DNA of 64,000 bases from Mayamaea pseudoterrestris (lineage: Eukaryota > Bacillariophyta > Bacillariophyceae > Sellaphorales > Sellaphoraceae): assembly GCA_027923505.1 (NCBI GenBank), contig BROI01000004.1, forward strand, positions 186,001 to 250,000, read 5' to 3'. The notes under the pieces were generated by a model that saw only the letters and a program-made list of their open reading frames with translations, ran no database searches and was not told where the DNA came from. Positions 12,701-22,686 of the stretch are shown here, in pieces (within the stretch, counting starts at the first letter, position 1; the number at the start of each line of letters is the position of its first letter). The position numbers were made by a program, and so were the translations under genes.

Positions 12701-14125
12701 TTATGATGTTGGCACCATTCTGGTGTATTTTGGGCACCTACAGGGCTTCCTGTAGGGGAGTTTGAATGTCACAACATCTGCGGGCTGAGACTGGTGACAA
12801 GTTGTCACCAAATACATTGCCATCCCCTGAGACACTGACCAAGCCTACCATCTTGTAGCGCAGCCTGAATAATGGTGTTGGCACCATTCTGGTGTATTTT
12901 GGGCACCTACAGCGCTTGCTGTAGGGGCGTTTGAATGTCACGGCACCTGCGGGCTGAGACTGGTGACAAGTTGTCACCAAATACATTGCCATGCCCTGAG
13001 AAACCCGCCAAGCCTACCATCTTGTAGCGCAGCCTGAATGATGATGTTGGCACCATTCTGGTGTATTTTGGGCACCTACAGGGCTTGCTGTAGGGGCGTT
13101 TGAATGTCACGGCATCTGCGGGCTGAGACTGGTGACAAGTTGTCACCGAATACATTGCCATCCCCTGAGACACCAGCCAAGCCTACCATCTTGTAGCGCA
13201 GCCTGAATAATGATGTTGGCACCATTCTGGTGTATTTTGGGCACCTACAGGGCCTGCTGTAGGGGCGTTTGAATGTCACGGCATCTGCGGGCTGAGACTG
13301 GTGACAAGTTGTCACCAAGTACATTGCCAAGCCCTCAGACACCAGCCAAGCCTACCATTTGTAGCGCAGCCTGAATAATGATGTTGGCACCATTCTGGTG
13401 TATTTTGGGCACCTACAGCGCCTGCTGTAGGGGCGTTTGAATGTCACGGCATCTGCGGGCTGAGACTGGTGACAAGTTGTCACCAAATACAATGCCATCC
13501 CCTGAGACACCAGCCAAGCCTACCATCTTGTACAGCAGCATGAATAAGGATGTTGGCACCATTCTGGTGTATTTTGGGCACCTACAGGGCTTGCTGTAGG
13601 GGCATTTGAATGTCATGGCATCTGCTGGCTGAGACTGGTGACAAGTTGTCACCAAATACATTGCCATGCCCTGAGACACTCGCCAAGCCTACCATCTTGT
13701 AGCGCAGCCTGAATTATAATGTTGGCACCATTCTGGTGTATTTTGGGCACCTACAGGGCCTGCTGTAGGGGCGTTTGAATGTCACGGCATCTGCGGGCTG
13801 AGACTGGTGACAAGTTGTCACCAAATACATTGCCATCCCCTGAGACACCAGCCAAGCCTACCATGTTGTAGCGCAGCCTGAATAATGATGTTGGCACCAT
13901 TCTGGTGTATTTTGGGCACCTACAGGGCCTGCTGTAGGGGCGTTTGAATGTCACGGCATCTGCGGGCTGAGACTGGTGACAAGTTGTCACCAAATACATT
14001 GCCATCCCCTGAGACACCAGCCAAGCCTACCATCTTGTAGCGCAGCCTGAATAATGATGTTGGCACCATTCTGGTGTATTTTGGGCACCTACAGGGCTTG
14101 CTGTAGGGGGGTTTGAATGTCACGG
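9769..14125 (-). repeat. SatB: 169-bp satellite, main block
   Basis: About 26 tandem monomers of 169 bp with very regular spacing. Three inverted repeats recur in most monomers. In the monomer near 9.97-10.11 kb they are CACCA-TTC-TGGTG (10009-10021), CCTACAG-GGCTTG-CTGTAGG (10033-10052) and GGTGACAAGTTGTCACC (10089-10105). The array ends abruptly after CACGG at 14125. Minus-strand 88-aa open frames simply repeat with the monomer and overlap one another. I see no coding signal. Confidence 0.95.
10960..14000. repeat. Nine-monomer (1521-bp) higher-order repeat within SatB, two copies
   Basis: The block from about 10960 to 12480 recurs at about 12481 to 14000. Private variants reappear 1520-1521 bp (9 x 169) later: TTGTATTGCAGCC (near 10994 and 12515), GAGAAACCCGCC, the ACAGCAGCATGAATAAGG monomer (near 12012 and 13532), and GTCACCGAATACATTGCC. 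The two copies are almost identical, with a 1-bp length difference. Confidence 0.9.
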
Positions 14126-14155
14126 TTATCCTTGGTTCGATTCCGAGGTGCGCTA
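14126..14155 (+). other. tRNA-like 3' module, partial copy 1
   Basis: B-box GGTTCGATTCC at 14134-14144 lies inside a T-arm-like stem (CTTGG/CCGAG), followed by GTGCGCTA. It is joined directly to SatB. No complete tRNA can be folded here. Confidence 0.45.
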
Positions 14156-14428
14156 CTTTGGGGAATGTCACTTTTCAGTTTTTCCTGCGGCGTTTCGGGC
14201 TCGGCGCATCTTTGTGCACTCCCCAGGGTCCGCGAGACGAAAATGCCAGCTGAAACGGAAGACGAGTTAGCACTATGACGCGCAAAGCTAGGGGAGTAGC
14301 AGGTTGCACACGAAAAACAGCAACCAGAGCGATACCTTTACTTGTCATAGTGCATGGTGCCTTGTATGCAGCATATAGTACACTAGCAGACGGAAAAGTA
14401 GCAGCGTGTTTAGAGGTGATATAGCCGG

Positions 14429-14463
14429 TTATCCTTGGTTCGATTCCGAGGTGCGCTACTTTT
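14429..14463 (+). other. tRNA-like 3' module, copy 2, with Pol III terminator
   Basis: B-box GGTTCGATTCC at 14437-14447 exactly matches the RNA polymerase III box B consensus. The flanks form a T-stem (CTTGG/CCGAG). GTGCGCT plus A follows where an acceptor strand and discriminator base would be, then TTTT at 14460-14463. I could not find a convincing D-arm, anticodon arm or A-box upstream. I read it as a tRNA-derived fragment (possibly SINE-like) rather than a working tRNA gene. Confidence 0.45.
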
Positions 14464-14628
14464 AACGGCATAGTGATACTACTTTCTGTTGCATACCTGC
14501 TAATTGCACACGAAAAACAGCAACCAGAGCGATACCTTTACTTGTCATAGTGCATGGTGCCTTGTATGCAGCATATAGTACACTAGCAGACGGAAAAGTA
14601 GCAGCGTGTTTAGAGGTGATATAGCCGG

Positions 14629-14663
14629 TTATCCTTGGTTCGATTCCGAGGTGCGCTACTTTT
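14629..14663 (+). other. tRNA-like 3' module, copy 3, with Pol III terminator
   Basis: Copy of the module 200 bp upstream, with B-box at 14637-14647 and TTTT at 14660-14663. A further decayed inverted copy seems to lie near 14815-14835. Confidence 0.45.
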
Positions 14664-14882
14664 AACGGCATAGTGATACTACTTTCTGTTGCATACCTGC
14701 TACCATGCACTATGACAAGTAAAGGTATCGCTCTGGTTGCTGTTTTTCGTGTGCAACCTGCTAATAGCAGGTATGCAACAGAAAGTAGTATCACTATGCC
14801 GTTAAAGTGGAGCTGCGCAAGGATCACCGGCTATACATCCTCTATGACACACGCTTTCGGGTCATCTGTGTACTATATGCAA

Positions 14883-17800
14883 AATCCATGCGAACGTCAC
14901 ACGTCGCACATTAAGCCAATGATGGAGAACCTCCAACGAGATTCGGGTTCGCCAGGCCATTGCTGGGTTTTGCTGATTAAATTCGTAATCATGATACTGA
15001 ACGTCCTCGCGACGAAATCGCTGGGATGGCGCACGCCAACGGAAGTTGCGTTCGGAAATCTGCCGGATATTTCGCCTTTGTTACATTTCAAGTGGTGGGA
15101 ACCGGTCACGTTTGAGGCGCAGGGGAGCTTTCCCTCGGCGGTACGATCTGGCAACGGCCGATTCGTGGGCATCGCAGAGAATAGCGGTCCGCACATGACT
15201 TTTCTCGTTCTGACGGACGACACGCTTCAGGCGATTCCGCGCTCCAACGTGGTCTCGCGCAGCTACTTGTTACCACGAGAGTTGCCTTCCTTTCCTGAGT
15301 CTGGAGGGGAGATTTCTGAAGAAGCTACACGCGCAAGCGAGCGAAATTTTGAAACTCCAGATCTCGCGACAGGACGCTACCATAGCACGCATGTGACAGA
15401 AAGTAGTCACGACAACTACGAAGGAAACGACGAAACTCCGATGGCGAACCACGCCAACGTACCAGCGAAGTTCTTCAGAAGGGCTGAGCAAGAATCAGGG
15501 AATAAATGCCCTCTGTTCTCTCCAAGCGAACTCATCGGACGCACGTTCGTAAGGGAACACGAAAACGGTCAGAAAATGCGAGCGACTGTATGCGAATATA
15601 TCGAAGTACGCGATAACGAGCTACTCGAAACGACGAAAGGTTTCCTAATCCAAATGGGAGAGGAGCCAGCGAAAGACTTAATAAGTTACAACGAACTGTC
15701 GGATTTAATCGAACGACAGATGGACGAAGATATACGAAACGATCCGGCGACTCAGTGGGTATTCACGAAGGTAATCGGACACGAGCTTAATTTGAAACCG
15801 AACGATCCGACATACAAAGGAAGTTCAAGTAACGTTTCGTCCGGAATGGACTGACGGAACGACGACGTGGGAGCCTCTCGCGATCATGAAGAAGGACGAT
15901 CCGATAACAATCGCAGAGTATGGACTCAAGCACGGCTTACTCGACAAGCCAGGATGGAAGCAGCTGGAGCATTACACTCGGAAGCGAAAGAAGTTTCGAC
16001 AGATGGTAACAGCGGCGAAACGAAAATCGAAAGCAAACGGCGTACGCTACAAATTCGGCGTAAGGTTGCCGCGCAATTATAAAGATGCGAAAGCTCTCGA
16101 CGAGATCAACGGCAACACGCTGTGGACGGATGCGATTCGAACGGAATTAAATCAGATAAATGATTACGACACGTTCGCAGATCAAGGAGTCGGTAAGGTT
16201 ATGCCGGCGCCGTGGAAACGAATAAACGTGCACATGATATTCGATGTCAAGCACGATTTGCGACGGAAAGCACGACTCGTCGCAGGAGGACATATGACAG
16301 AGCCGCCGAAGGATTCAGTTTACTCGGGCGTTGTGTCATTGCGAAGTCTACGAATGGTAGCGATGTTAGCGGAACTCAACGGTCTGGAACTGTGGGCAGC
16401 TGACGTCGGCAACGCATACTTGGAAGCGAAAACGAAAGAGAAGGTTTATATCGTGGCAGGTCCGGAGTTCGGGGAGCTCGAGGGTCACACGCTCACGATC
16501 GTGAAGGCACTATACGGTCTTCGCACGTCAGGCGCACGCTGGCATGAACACTTTGCAGACACGCTCCGCGACATTGGCTTCATGCCGTGTATCGCAGAAC
16601 CGGACGTGTGGATGCGCGATAAAGGCACGCACTACGAATACGTTTGTGTGTATGTCGACGATTTAGCGATAGCGATGAAGAATCCGAAGGAACTAACGGA
16701 TCTTTTAATTGAGAACTACAACTACAAGTTGAAGGGCGTCGGTCCATTGGCATATCATTTGGGCGCAGACGTTTGGCGAGACGACGACGGCGTACTCTGC
16801 TTCGGAGCGAAGAAGTACGTCACAAGACTACTAGCGAACTACAAAGAAATGTTCGGCGAGGAACCGCGACCGCAGACAAGTCCACTACGCGACGGCGATC
16901 ATCCGGAACTCGACGAAACGAAAGAACTTGACGACGACGGAATTGCGAAGTATCAATCGATAATTGGTGCGTTGCAATGGGCAGTAAGTTTATGTCGATT
17001 CGACATTCACTGTGCTGTCATGACTATGGGGAGATTCCGAGCTGCGCCACGAGCGGGGCACTTGGAACGGTTGAAGCATATTTGCGGATACTTACGAAGA
17101 TACCCGGATGGAGCGATTCGATTCAACGTTTCGATTCCAACGGACGAGCGATACGCGACAGTTGACAAGATGGATTGGAATTACAGTGTGTACGGCAAGA
17201 TCTGCGAAGAGCTTCCGTGGAACATGCCCACGCCGCGCGGCAAGGCGGTGCGAATGTCAACGTTCGAAGATGCAAACCTGTACCACGATTACACGACGGG
17301 ACGGGCAGCGATGGGCATGCTACACATGTTGAATGGAACAGTCGTTGATTGGTTTTCGAAACGCCAAGCGACGGTCGAGACGGCGACGTACGGCTCGGAG
17401 TTTGTAGCAGCGAGAGTGAGCACGGAGCAGATCATGGATCTTCGCTTCACGCTACGCATGTTGGGAGTTCCGCTCGACGGACCTTCATGGATGTTTGGAG
17501 ACAACAAGTCGGTAACGCAAAGCAGCAACCTACCGCACTCTAGTCTGACGAAGCGACACAATGCACTGGCATTTCACCGTGTACGCGAAGCGATTGCGGC
17601 GGGAATTATTAATTTCAACCACATCATGGGAACGACAAACCCGGCGGATGTACTTACCAAGTTTCTTCCACGGGCTACGGCAAGCAAGCACTTAAAGAAC
17701 CTGCTCTTCAAGGAATCTAACTATTAGGTATGACTTGAGGGGAGTTGCAGGATGCGAACGAAAACAGCGAAAATCGGGCAAGTCACACCGAATGTCCGAT

Positions 17801-18056
17801 AGGGTGACACAGCGGCACTCGCGGCTCACCACAGCCTCACGATCGCGTGATGCGTGGCAGCGACGGCTTCGAAGCGATTCAACAAGTATATTGCTGAAAC
17901 TAGTGCGATATAGAGTAGAAACAAGCAGACTTACTAAGCTTGAAGAGTTAAGAAAGCGATTTATTCGTCTCTCGTATTGTAGCAACTGCAAGCTTGGATT
18001 GGCCATCCAAGGACAGCTACAAGCGAAAGGTGCAACGATTTGATTTACAAGTTACA
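14883..18056 (+). mobile_element. CoDi-type Ty1/copia retrotransposon, partial copy with 3' LTR
   Basis: Partial copy covering, in order, the end of integrase (begins at QNPCERHTSHIK), a chromodomain-like patch (near 15770-15880), RT with VYVDDLAIA, RNase H ending in NPADVLTKFLPR, a purine tract GAGGGGAG and one LTR. Protein sequence is almost identical to the two minus-strand CoDi elements at 40.5-53.15 kb, so the insertion is young. It is broken, with about two or three obvious breaks including the missing 5' part. Order of domains (integrase before RT) places it in Ty1/copia. Confidence 0.9.
17746..18056 (+). repeat. CoDi LTR, 311 bp
   Basis: Starts TGCAGGATGCG directly after the purine tract and ends CAAGTTACA. 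Both ends are deduced by comparison with LTR copies at 46539-46849 and near 53029-53150. A 311-bp copy of the same length lies at 46539-46849 in the opposite orientation. The coding frame of the next host gene opens into this LTR. Confidence 0.85.
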
Positions 18057-18225
18057 AGACTGTTTGCGCGAAAAGTACTTTCGAGAGAAGGCGCTTTATG
18101 AAAAGAAGCTTGCCTCCTTTTTGCTCGACAACCCAGAGTATGAAGCGACAGCAGGTGTCAATGCGCCATCGAAAGCAGCGGCAGCCTCTTCTTCAACCGC
18201 TGCAGTCACTGATGCAAAAAATGGC

Positions 18226-19575
18226 ATGTCGCTTTACAATAAAGTCGTTCGTCTCAAACCTGGAGTCATGACGGAAGGTTCTGAGTTTACCTATTGGTAT
18301 GTCCTGACATACATTCCTGACCTCAAGTGGTGCCACTTGGCGCCGATGAAGGCTTGCGGCAATTTTGGAGACGATAAGCCAAAGTCGAGTGGACGAACAA
18401 AGTACCGCCTCGTCGATGAGAAGCTGGGTAAGGAAGTCGATATAAGTAGTTCGTTTTGCATACCCATCAAGGCTCGAGCAATGAGGAAGACTCTTGACGC
18501 CGACATGGAAGAGTGGGACGTTGTCGATGATGGGTCTGAACCTGATGCGGAAGTCAGTCAACCTCGGATGAGCAATTCAGCAAGTCGTAATTCATCGAGG
18601 CCTTTGCGAACCAGTCCGGTAAAACCGTCGGCCGTTCCTAAACCACCAACTGGTCTCAAATGCAAAACCCCACAAGCGAGTGCAGGCGATTCATGCCTAA
18701 GACTTCCCACCATGATGGCACTTTTGCCCGAGGGCGAATCCGAGGTAGTTGTGCGCCTTGTTGGGAAAGAAATTTACGATCCAATTGCCATTTATCCATC
18801 AAGTACTGCGAATCTTGGTCGTCAAAATGATTCTATTAGTTCGAAAAAGAGGAAACGCTTATCGAACGTTCAAGACGAAGTTATTGTCGAGATTGTTGCT
18901 ACCAAGGCTCAACGAGGCGATCGATTAAAAGGATCAAAGAACAAGCGCAAAAATACTGAAGGTGCGCCAGCGCCTGTCGAAGTTAACAACGTGGCCAATA
19001 CCAATATCACCAGTCCACTGACACGAAGTCAGCATAGTATACAGGAGCAGGAGCCGGCAAGTAAACGAGTACGACTATCATCTCCTCAGGCATCGCGACC
19101 GTCACGCATCGGAAAAGGCCACAAGGAAAGTGTAACACCTACTAGGCAGATAAATTCTTCTGAAAGTTCCCATGTGCAGCCGCATTCACTCCACTTTGCC
19201 GCTGCTAGAAGAAGCAGTCCTAGAGGATTGTCAAGCCATGTCAAGACGGCGTCCATAACCACACAACTCGTTACGACGTCCAGTCCGAGGCGACTTCCAA
19301 GGGGTACGGTCGGACCGTCTCACAAGCGCACTCGACATTGCATGTCTTCGCCATCGCCCACAATTGAGAAGCGAACACTTCGTAGCTCAGCTCCAAGTCC
19401 TTTGAACGACGCAACACCCGCTTCGACGAAAAGGCGACAATCGCCGCGGCTGAAAGTAACATCAGCGGTGCGGCGTTCCATTTCCACGATTCGCGAGAAA
19501 TACGCGCACAAGCATCAGCAAACCGAGCCAGTTAATAACGCTCGGCCAAAGAGAAAGGCTGCTCTCGACTTTTAG
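18226..19575 (+). CDS. Nuclear SPRR/KR-rich protein, apparently lacking its 5' end
   Basis: 449 aa from the first in-frame ATG. Residues 1-100 form a conserved-looking globular segment (FTYWYVLTYIPDLKWCHLAP, then KARAMRKTLDADMEEWD) that I cannot assign to a named family. The rest is low-complexity and basic, with many SP/RR motifs (RRSSPRG, SPRRLPRG, KRRQSPRLK) like minor-groove-binding SPKK-type tails, so a chromatin role is plausible but inferred. The open frame continues upstream of the ATG through good-looking host codons (LREKYFREKALYEKKL) into the CoDi LTR at 18056. The native N-terminus therefore seems to have been displaced by the retrotransposon. It converges with the Maf gene 192 bp downstream. 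Confidence 0.75.
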   Translation: MSLYNKVVRLKPGVMTEGSEFTYWYVLTYIPDLKWCHLAPMKACGNFGDDKPKSSGRTKYRLVDEKLGKEVDISSSFCIPIKARAMRKTLDADMEEWDVVDDGSEPDAEVSQPRMSNSASRNSSRPLRTSPVKPSAVPKPPTGLKCKTPQASAGDSCLRLPTMMALLPEGESEVVVRLVGKEIYDPIAIYPSSTANLGRQNDSISSKKRKRLSNVQDEVIVEIVATKAQRGDRLKGSKNKRKNTEGAPAPVEVNNVANTNITSPLTRSQHSIQEQEPASKRVRLSSPQASRPSRIGKGHKESVTPTRQINSSESSHVQPHSLHFAAARRSSPRGLSSHVKTASITTQLVTTSSPRRLPRGTVGPSHKRTRHCMSSPSPTIEKRTLRSSAPSPLNDATPASTKRRQSPRLKVTSAVRRSISTIREKYAHKHQQTEPVNNARPKRKAALDF

Positions 19576-19767
19576 GCGAGGACACTGTCGGCGCGGATGA
19601 AAAACGTCGCCGCATCAATTAAAATAGCGTCGCCCATGCTGCATCTATAAGATAACTAAAAAATCCATTAACGTTAATGCGATACTTTGGTGTAGGTTTA
19701 CTTGGCTCTCGCCATTGGCGGCCATTCGCTCACAGTCATTTCACTTTATTATTATATGCATTTACTG

Positions 19768-20604
19768 TTAATGACCATTCGCAGTCGACAACTTTTCAGC
19801 CAACTCTTTGAGCAAACGCATGACCAAATCCTTGCTCAAACCCATGACGCTGTCTTCTGTTCCATCGATACGTTCAATGTATTGCTTGACGAGTTTATGC
19901 TCCACCATGAGACCACCCGCGCAGCTCAATATGGGGGCATCTTCCTCGAGCAACCTGTCCACCAATCCTTCGTTCGGTTCGTTTTTAAAGCGTATGGTAG
20001 CCGTGTCGACACCAGCTACTATCGTTTTGCTTGGTAGATGCATCAGCACGACAGATCCAACGGTACTAGGAGGATGTTTCGAGTACATGGCAACCATTGC
20101 CTTGGCCTCGTCCACCGATTCTGGCTTTTCCAGTATTTTGCCGTTGCAAGTGACAACTTGGTCGCCCGTCAAAATGATGTATTCGTTTTGCTTTGGAAGG
20201 TCATTGTCGCATCGACCGGCTTGTATTTCGCTCGCCAAATGATTCATTTTCGCGTGGGCAAGGTGTAGGACCAAGTCACTTGGCTTGTCAGTGTCGCGAT
20301 TGCCCAAGCTCCGTTCGTCGATTGGTCGCACCAATATATGATAGTTGACTCCCATTTCCTTCAGTATGAGCTTTCTCGTGAATGATGACGATCCGAGAAT
20401 GAGAGGTGACGGCAGATGGAGCTGCACCAGTGGATCATGGACGAGTGCAGAAGCTTCTGGAGTCGGAGACATGCTGCTGCTGAATGAGGCGGAATGTGGA
20501 GTGCTTACAAATTGCAACCGCTGTACAAAGCTATATGAACAGGAAGCAAGACAGAAACAAGTCAGTAGAGTGTACGTTGAGCCTGCTGCGATGCCAAGTA
20601 CCAT
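19768..20604 (-). CDS. maf: Maf/YhdE-like nucleotide pyrophosphatase
   Basis: 278 aa, no intron seen. Residues from about 68 match the Maf/Ham1-fold family: LILGSSSFTRK (substrate loop), a DERSLG segment, ILTGDQVV with the catalytic Asp, then KPESVDEAKAM, and a C-terminal GLSKDLVMRLLKEL. Maf proteins hydrolyse non-canonical or dTTP/UTP-type nucleotides to monophosphates, cleaning the nucleotide pool. The first 35 residues are hydrophobic (YTLLTCFCLASCSYSF) and look like a signal peptide with an SYSF cleavage site, so import into the plastid is possible. Converges with the SPRR-rich gene; EngB lies upstream on the same strand, 446 bp away. Confidence 0.85.
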   Translation of the reverse strand: MVLGIAAGSTYTLLTCFCLASCSYSFVQRLQFVSTPHSASFSSSMSPTPEASALVHDPLVQLHLPSPLILGSSSFTRKLILKEMGVNYHILVRPIDERSLGNRDTDKPSDLVLHLAHAKMNHLASEIQAGRCDNDLPKQNEYIILTGDQVVTCNGKILEKPESVDEAKAMVAMYSKHPPSTVGSVVLMHLPSKTIVAGVDTATIRFKNEPNEGLVDRLLEEDAPILSCAGGLMVEHKLVKQYIERIDGTEDSVMGLSKDLVMRLLKELAEKLSTANGH

Positions 20605-21050
20605 TGTTTCATGTGGTCAAAAGTCAAAAGTGAAAGGAAGGCAGCATCGAAGAAATCTTTCAGAACCGTTGCGACGTCGTGCTACTACGGCGCTTGGCTT
20701 CTTGATTATGCGCCTGCAGACCATCAAGTTATCAGGGAATGATCTGCTTAACGTGTGCTGTACGAGTTACTATGTTTCAATAAAGCTTTACAGTCGTACA
20801 ATATGCCTTGATGCGTTTGACATTGCAACACTTCCGGTGGAGGCATTATTTGAAAAGCCATTACTTGTTACTTCTTCTTTGCAGATCATCAACAATCTTT
20901 GCTTTGTTGCGTACTTTTGTGACGGACCACAGCTGAAGGAAAGATTATACTGTGCATCGATGATAAGAAAGAAGCCTTGGCATCGAGCCTTGCCATGTCC
21001 ATAAATTCAGAACAGTCTCGCATAGGCGATTGTAAAACACAAACAGCATG
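20605..21050. other. Intergenic, no gene seen
   Basis: 446 bp between the Maf start and the EngB stop, both on the minus strand. It should hold the Maf promoter and the EngB 3' end. A plus-strand open frame (20345-21004) crosses it but is mostly antisense to Maf and has no recognisable content. Confidence 0.6.
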
Positions 21051-22286
21051 TTAAGCCACCTTTTCCATCAAAGGAACTACAACACTGCAGGCGCTCGCGA
21101 CAGGAGCAGCAGCTGTCGCCGGCACCAAGGCCGCCAGCTCCTTTTGCAGCTCCAGCAAGCCTGCGTTTGCCTTGAGACCCGGCTTGCTGGCGCGGGCACT
21201 GAGCAGCATGACGGGTAGTCGACTCGTTTCGCGCACCAAGCGTTCCGCCAGTTGCTCCTTCACTTGCAAAACGCGGCGCGCCAAGTCGGTTTGCTCCATC
21301 AAGTCGCACTTTGTCAAGACGAGTTGTATTGGCGGCAGTGAGCTTTTCGCCGCAGATACCTTCTGGTCGTCGCTGCTCTGATTGCTCGTTTTTACTTGCT
21401 GCTGCAGCAGCTCCAAAAAGTCAAAATCGGCCTGCTTCATACCATGCCGCGCATCAATGAGCAGTAATAATCGCTTCAAGGGAGCGCCCCGACGTAGCAA
21501 GTAGTGTGACATGGTTGCTTGGTAGTTGGTGGCTGCTTCCGGAGACGCGTAGGCAAAGCCATAGCCGGGCAAGTCGACGAGCCGCAGCATGCGAGTGGGC
21601 CGTGATCGAGACGCCAGCTGGTAAATGGTAATGGCGCGGGTTTCTCCCGGTTTGGATGACACAGTGGCCTTGTGACCCTTGGGGAGCTTGTTGTTGGTTT
21701 CATCTGGCGATCGACGACGGCTGGCGAATGGAGCCTGCTCTTGCTCCTCGCGACTTCCATACAGTAGATTGTTGAGCAACGTCGACTTTCCAACGTTGGA
21801 ACGACCAGCCAAAGCAATCTCTGGAACGACAGCGCGACCATCGCTTCGCTTGCTGGAGCTCACCGACTGAATGTCTTCGACCGAGCTCATGGATGCAATG
21901 ATTGACACTGGCTGACTCTCCGCGCCAAAGGGAGGTGGTGCGCGCAATAACGTTGGTTTTATGTCGCTGACAGTTGACGAGTCAGTAATGCTGCTGCCGA
22001 CTCGATGCTGTCGTTGAGGTCGCCCCTTGTCGAGTGTTCTCCGTCGCAACGGTCTGCGTCGTGTTGGAACGCCAACTCCAATGGATTGTATATGTCTCAG
22101 TAGTTTTGGATCGACTGGAATGTTTCTGAATTGCTGCCGAGCACTCTCCATGGCGTTGTTTTCGTTGCTGGTCGTCGTTGCTCCTTTCAAAGAAGAAAGC
22201 AGTCGTCGGCTTGCCACGAGCCATGGTGCCGACTGGATCGAGACTTTGCAGCGATTGCTACTGCTGCGCAGAGTACACTGTAACAT
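21051..22286 (-). CDS. engB: EngB/YihA-type ribosome-biogenesis GTPase, organellar
   Basis: 411 aa. The GTPase core starts near residue 155 with all G motifs visible: G1 GRSNVGKS (161-168), G2 in SKPGETRAIT, G3 DLPG (238-241) followed by YGFAYA, G4 TKCD (325-328) and G5 SARASKPG. EngB-family GTPases act in assembly of the bacterial-type large ribosomal subunit, and eukaryotic copies serve mitochondria or plastids. The about 155-residue N-terminal extension is basic and Ser-rich (LVASRRLLSSLKG), like an organelle presequence, and contains an RRRPLRRRT patch; destination cannot be decided by eye. Divergent from the DUF4168-like gene. Confidence 0.93.
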   Translation of the reverse strand: MLQCTLRSSSNRCKVSIQSAPWLVASRRLLSSLKGATTTSNENNAMESARQQFRNIPVDPKLLRHIQSIGVGVPTRRRPLRRRTLDKGRPQRQHRVGSSITDSSTVSDIKPTLLRAPPPFGAESQPVSIIASMSSVEDIQSVSSSKRSDGRAVVPEIALAGRSNVGKSTLLNNLLYGSREEQEQAPFASRRRSPDETNNKLPKGHKATVSSKPGETRAITIYQLASRSRPTRMLRLVDLPGYGFAYASPEAATNYQATMSHYLLRRGAPLKRLLLLIDARHGMKQADFDFLELLQQQVKTSNQSSDDQKVSAAKSSLPPIQLVLTKCDLMEQTDLARRVLQVKEQLAERLVRETSRLPVMLLSARASKPGLKANAGLLELQKELAALVPATAAAPVASACSVVVPLMEKVA

Positions 22287-22686
22287 AATATGAGCCTAGC
22301 TGAGTGCCTCAAAGCACTTTATTCGGGCTAGAGACAGTTCGTTGTCTTGGTCGCTTCATTGCATCGATGGTTACGAGTTGATGTGAAAGAAACGGATGTC
22401 GCAAGGGTTTACCTTCACATTTTCACATTTTTGGCGAGCTGGTGGCGTTGAGGCGAGTCAACGAGGACAGGCGTTATGTTAGTGATCTCACTCTCCATAT
22501 GTTTAGTGTTCAATCAGAAAGATAGAATTTGTATCTTTGCTTGTTGTCGCAACAGAATAGAGTTTGAAGTAGAAGGTTGATTGATAGGGAAACATCGTAC
22601 CGGTATTGCTGCGACACCAAAATTTTAAATTTTCGACGACGCAAATCGTGACAGTTGGATTTGTTCTTCGGCTATTCCCTTCAACC
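22287..22686. promoter_or_regulatory. Divergent promoter region of engB and the DUF4168-like gene
   Basis: 400 bp between two divergently transcribed start codons. I see no RNA gene or repeat and no motif I can name with confidence. Confidence 0.5.

Larger units (their letters stand above)
14126..14882. repeat. 200-bp tandem and inverted cluster with tRNA-like modules
   Basis: A 200-bp unit is present in two direct copies (CGAAAAACAG at 14311 and 14511), with a short partial copy at 14126-14155. From about 14703 to 14835 the same sequence returns inverted, so 14661-14702 and 14764-14806 form an inverted repeat of about 40 bp around a 60-bp spacer. Each direct copy carries a tRNA T-arm-like module. 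The cluster lies exactly between SatB and the young CoDi copy. No protein-coding gene is visible. Confidence 0.8.

Noticed and set aside
7085-14171. Minus-strand 88-aa repeated frames (MSQGMAMYLVTTCHQ...) in SatB
   Set aside because: Each overlaps the next by about 98 bases with the 169-bp period. No start context, no conserved reading beyond the DNA repeat itself.
14385-14458. Complete tRNA gene
   Set aside because: T-arm, acceptor 3' strand and terminator look right, but I could not form a D-arm or anticodon arm, and only about five of seven acceptor pairs form with the best 5' partner.
20345-21004. 219-codon plus-strand frame
   Set aside because: Largely antisense to the Maf gene, no recognisable domain.
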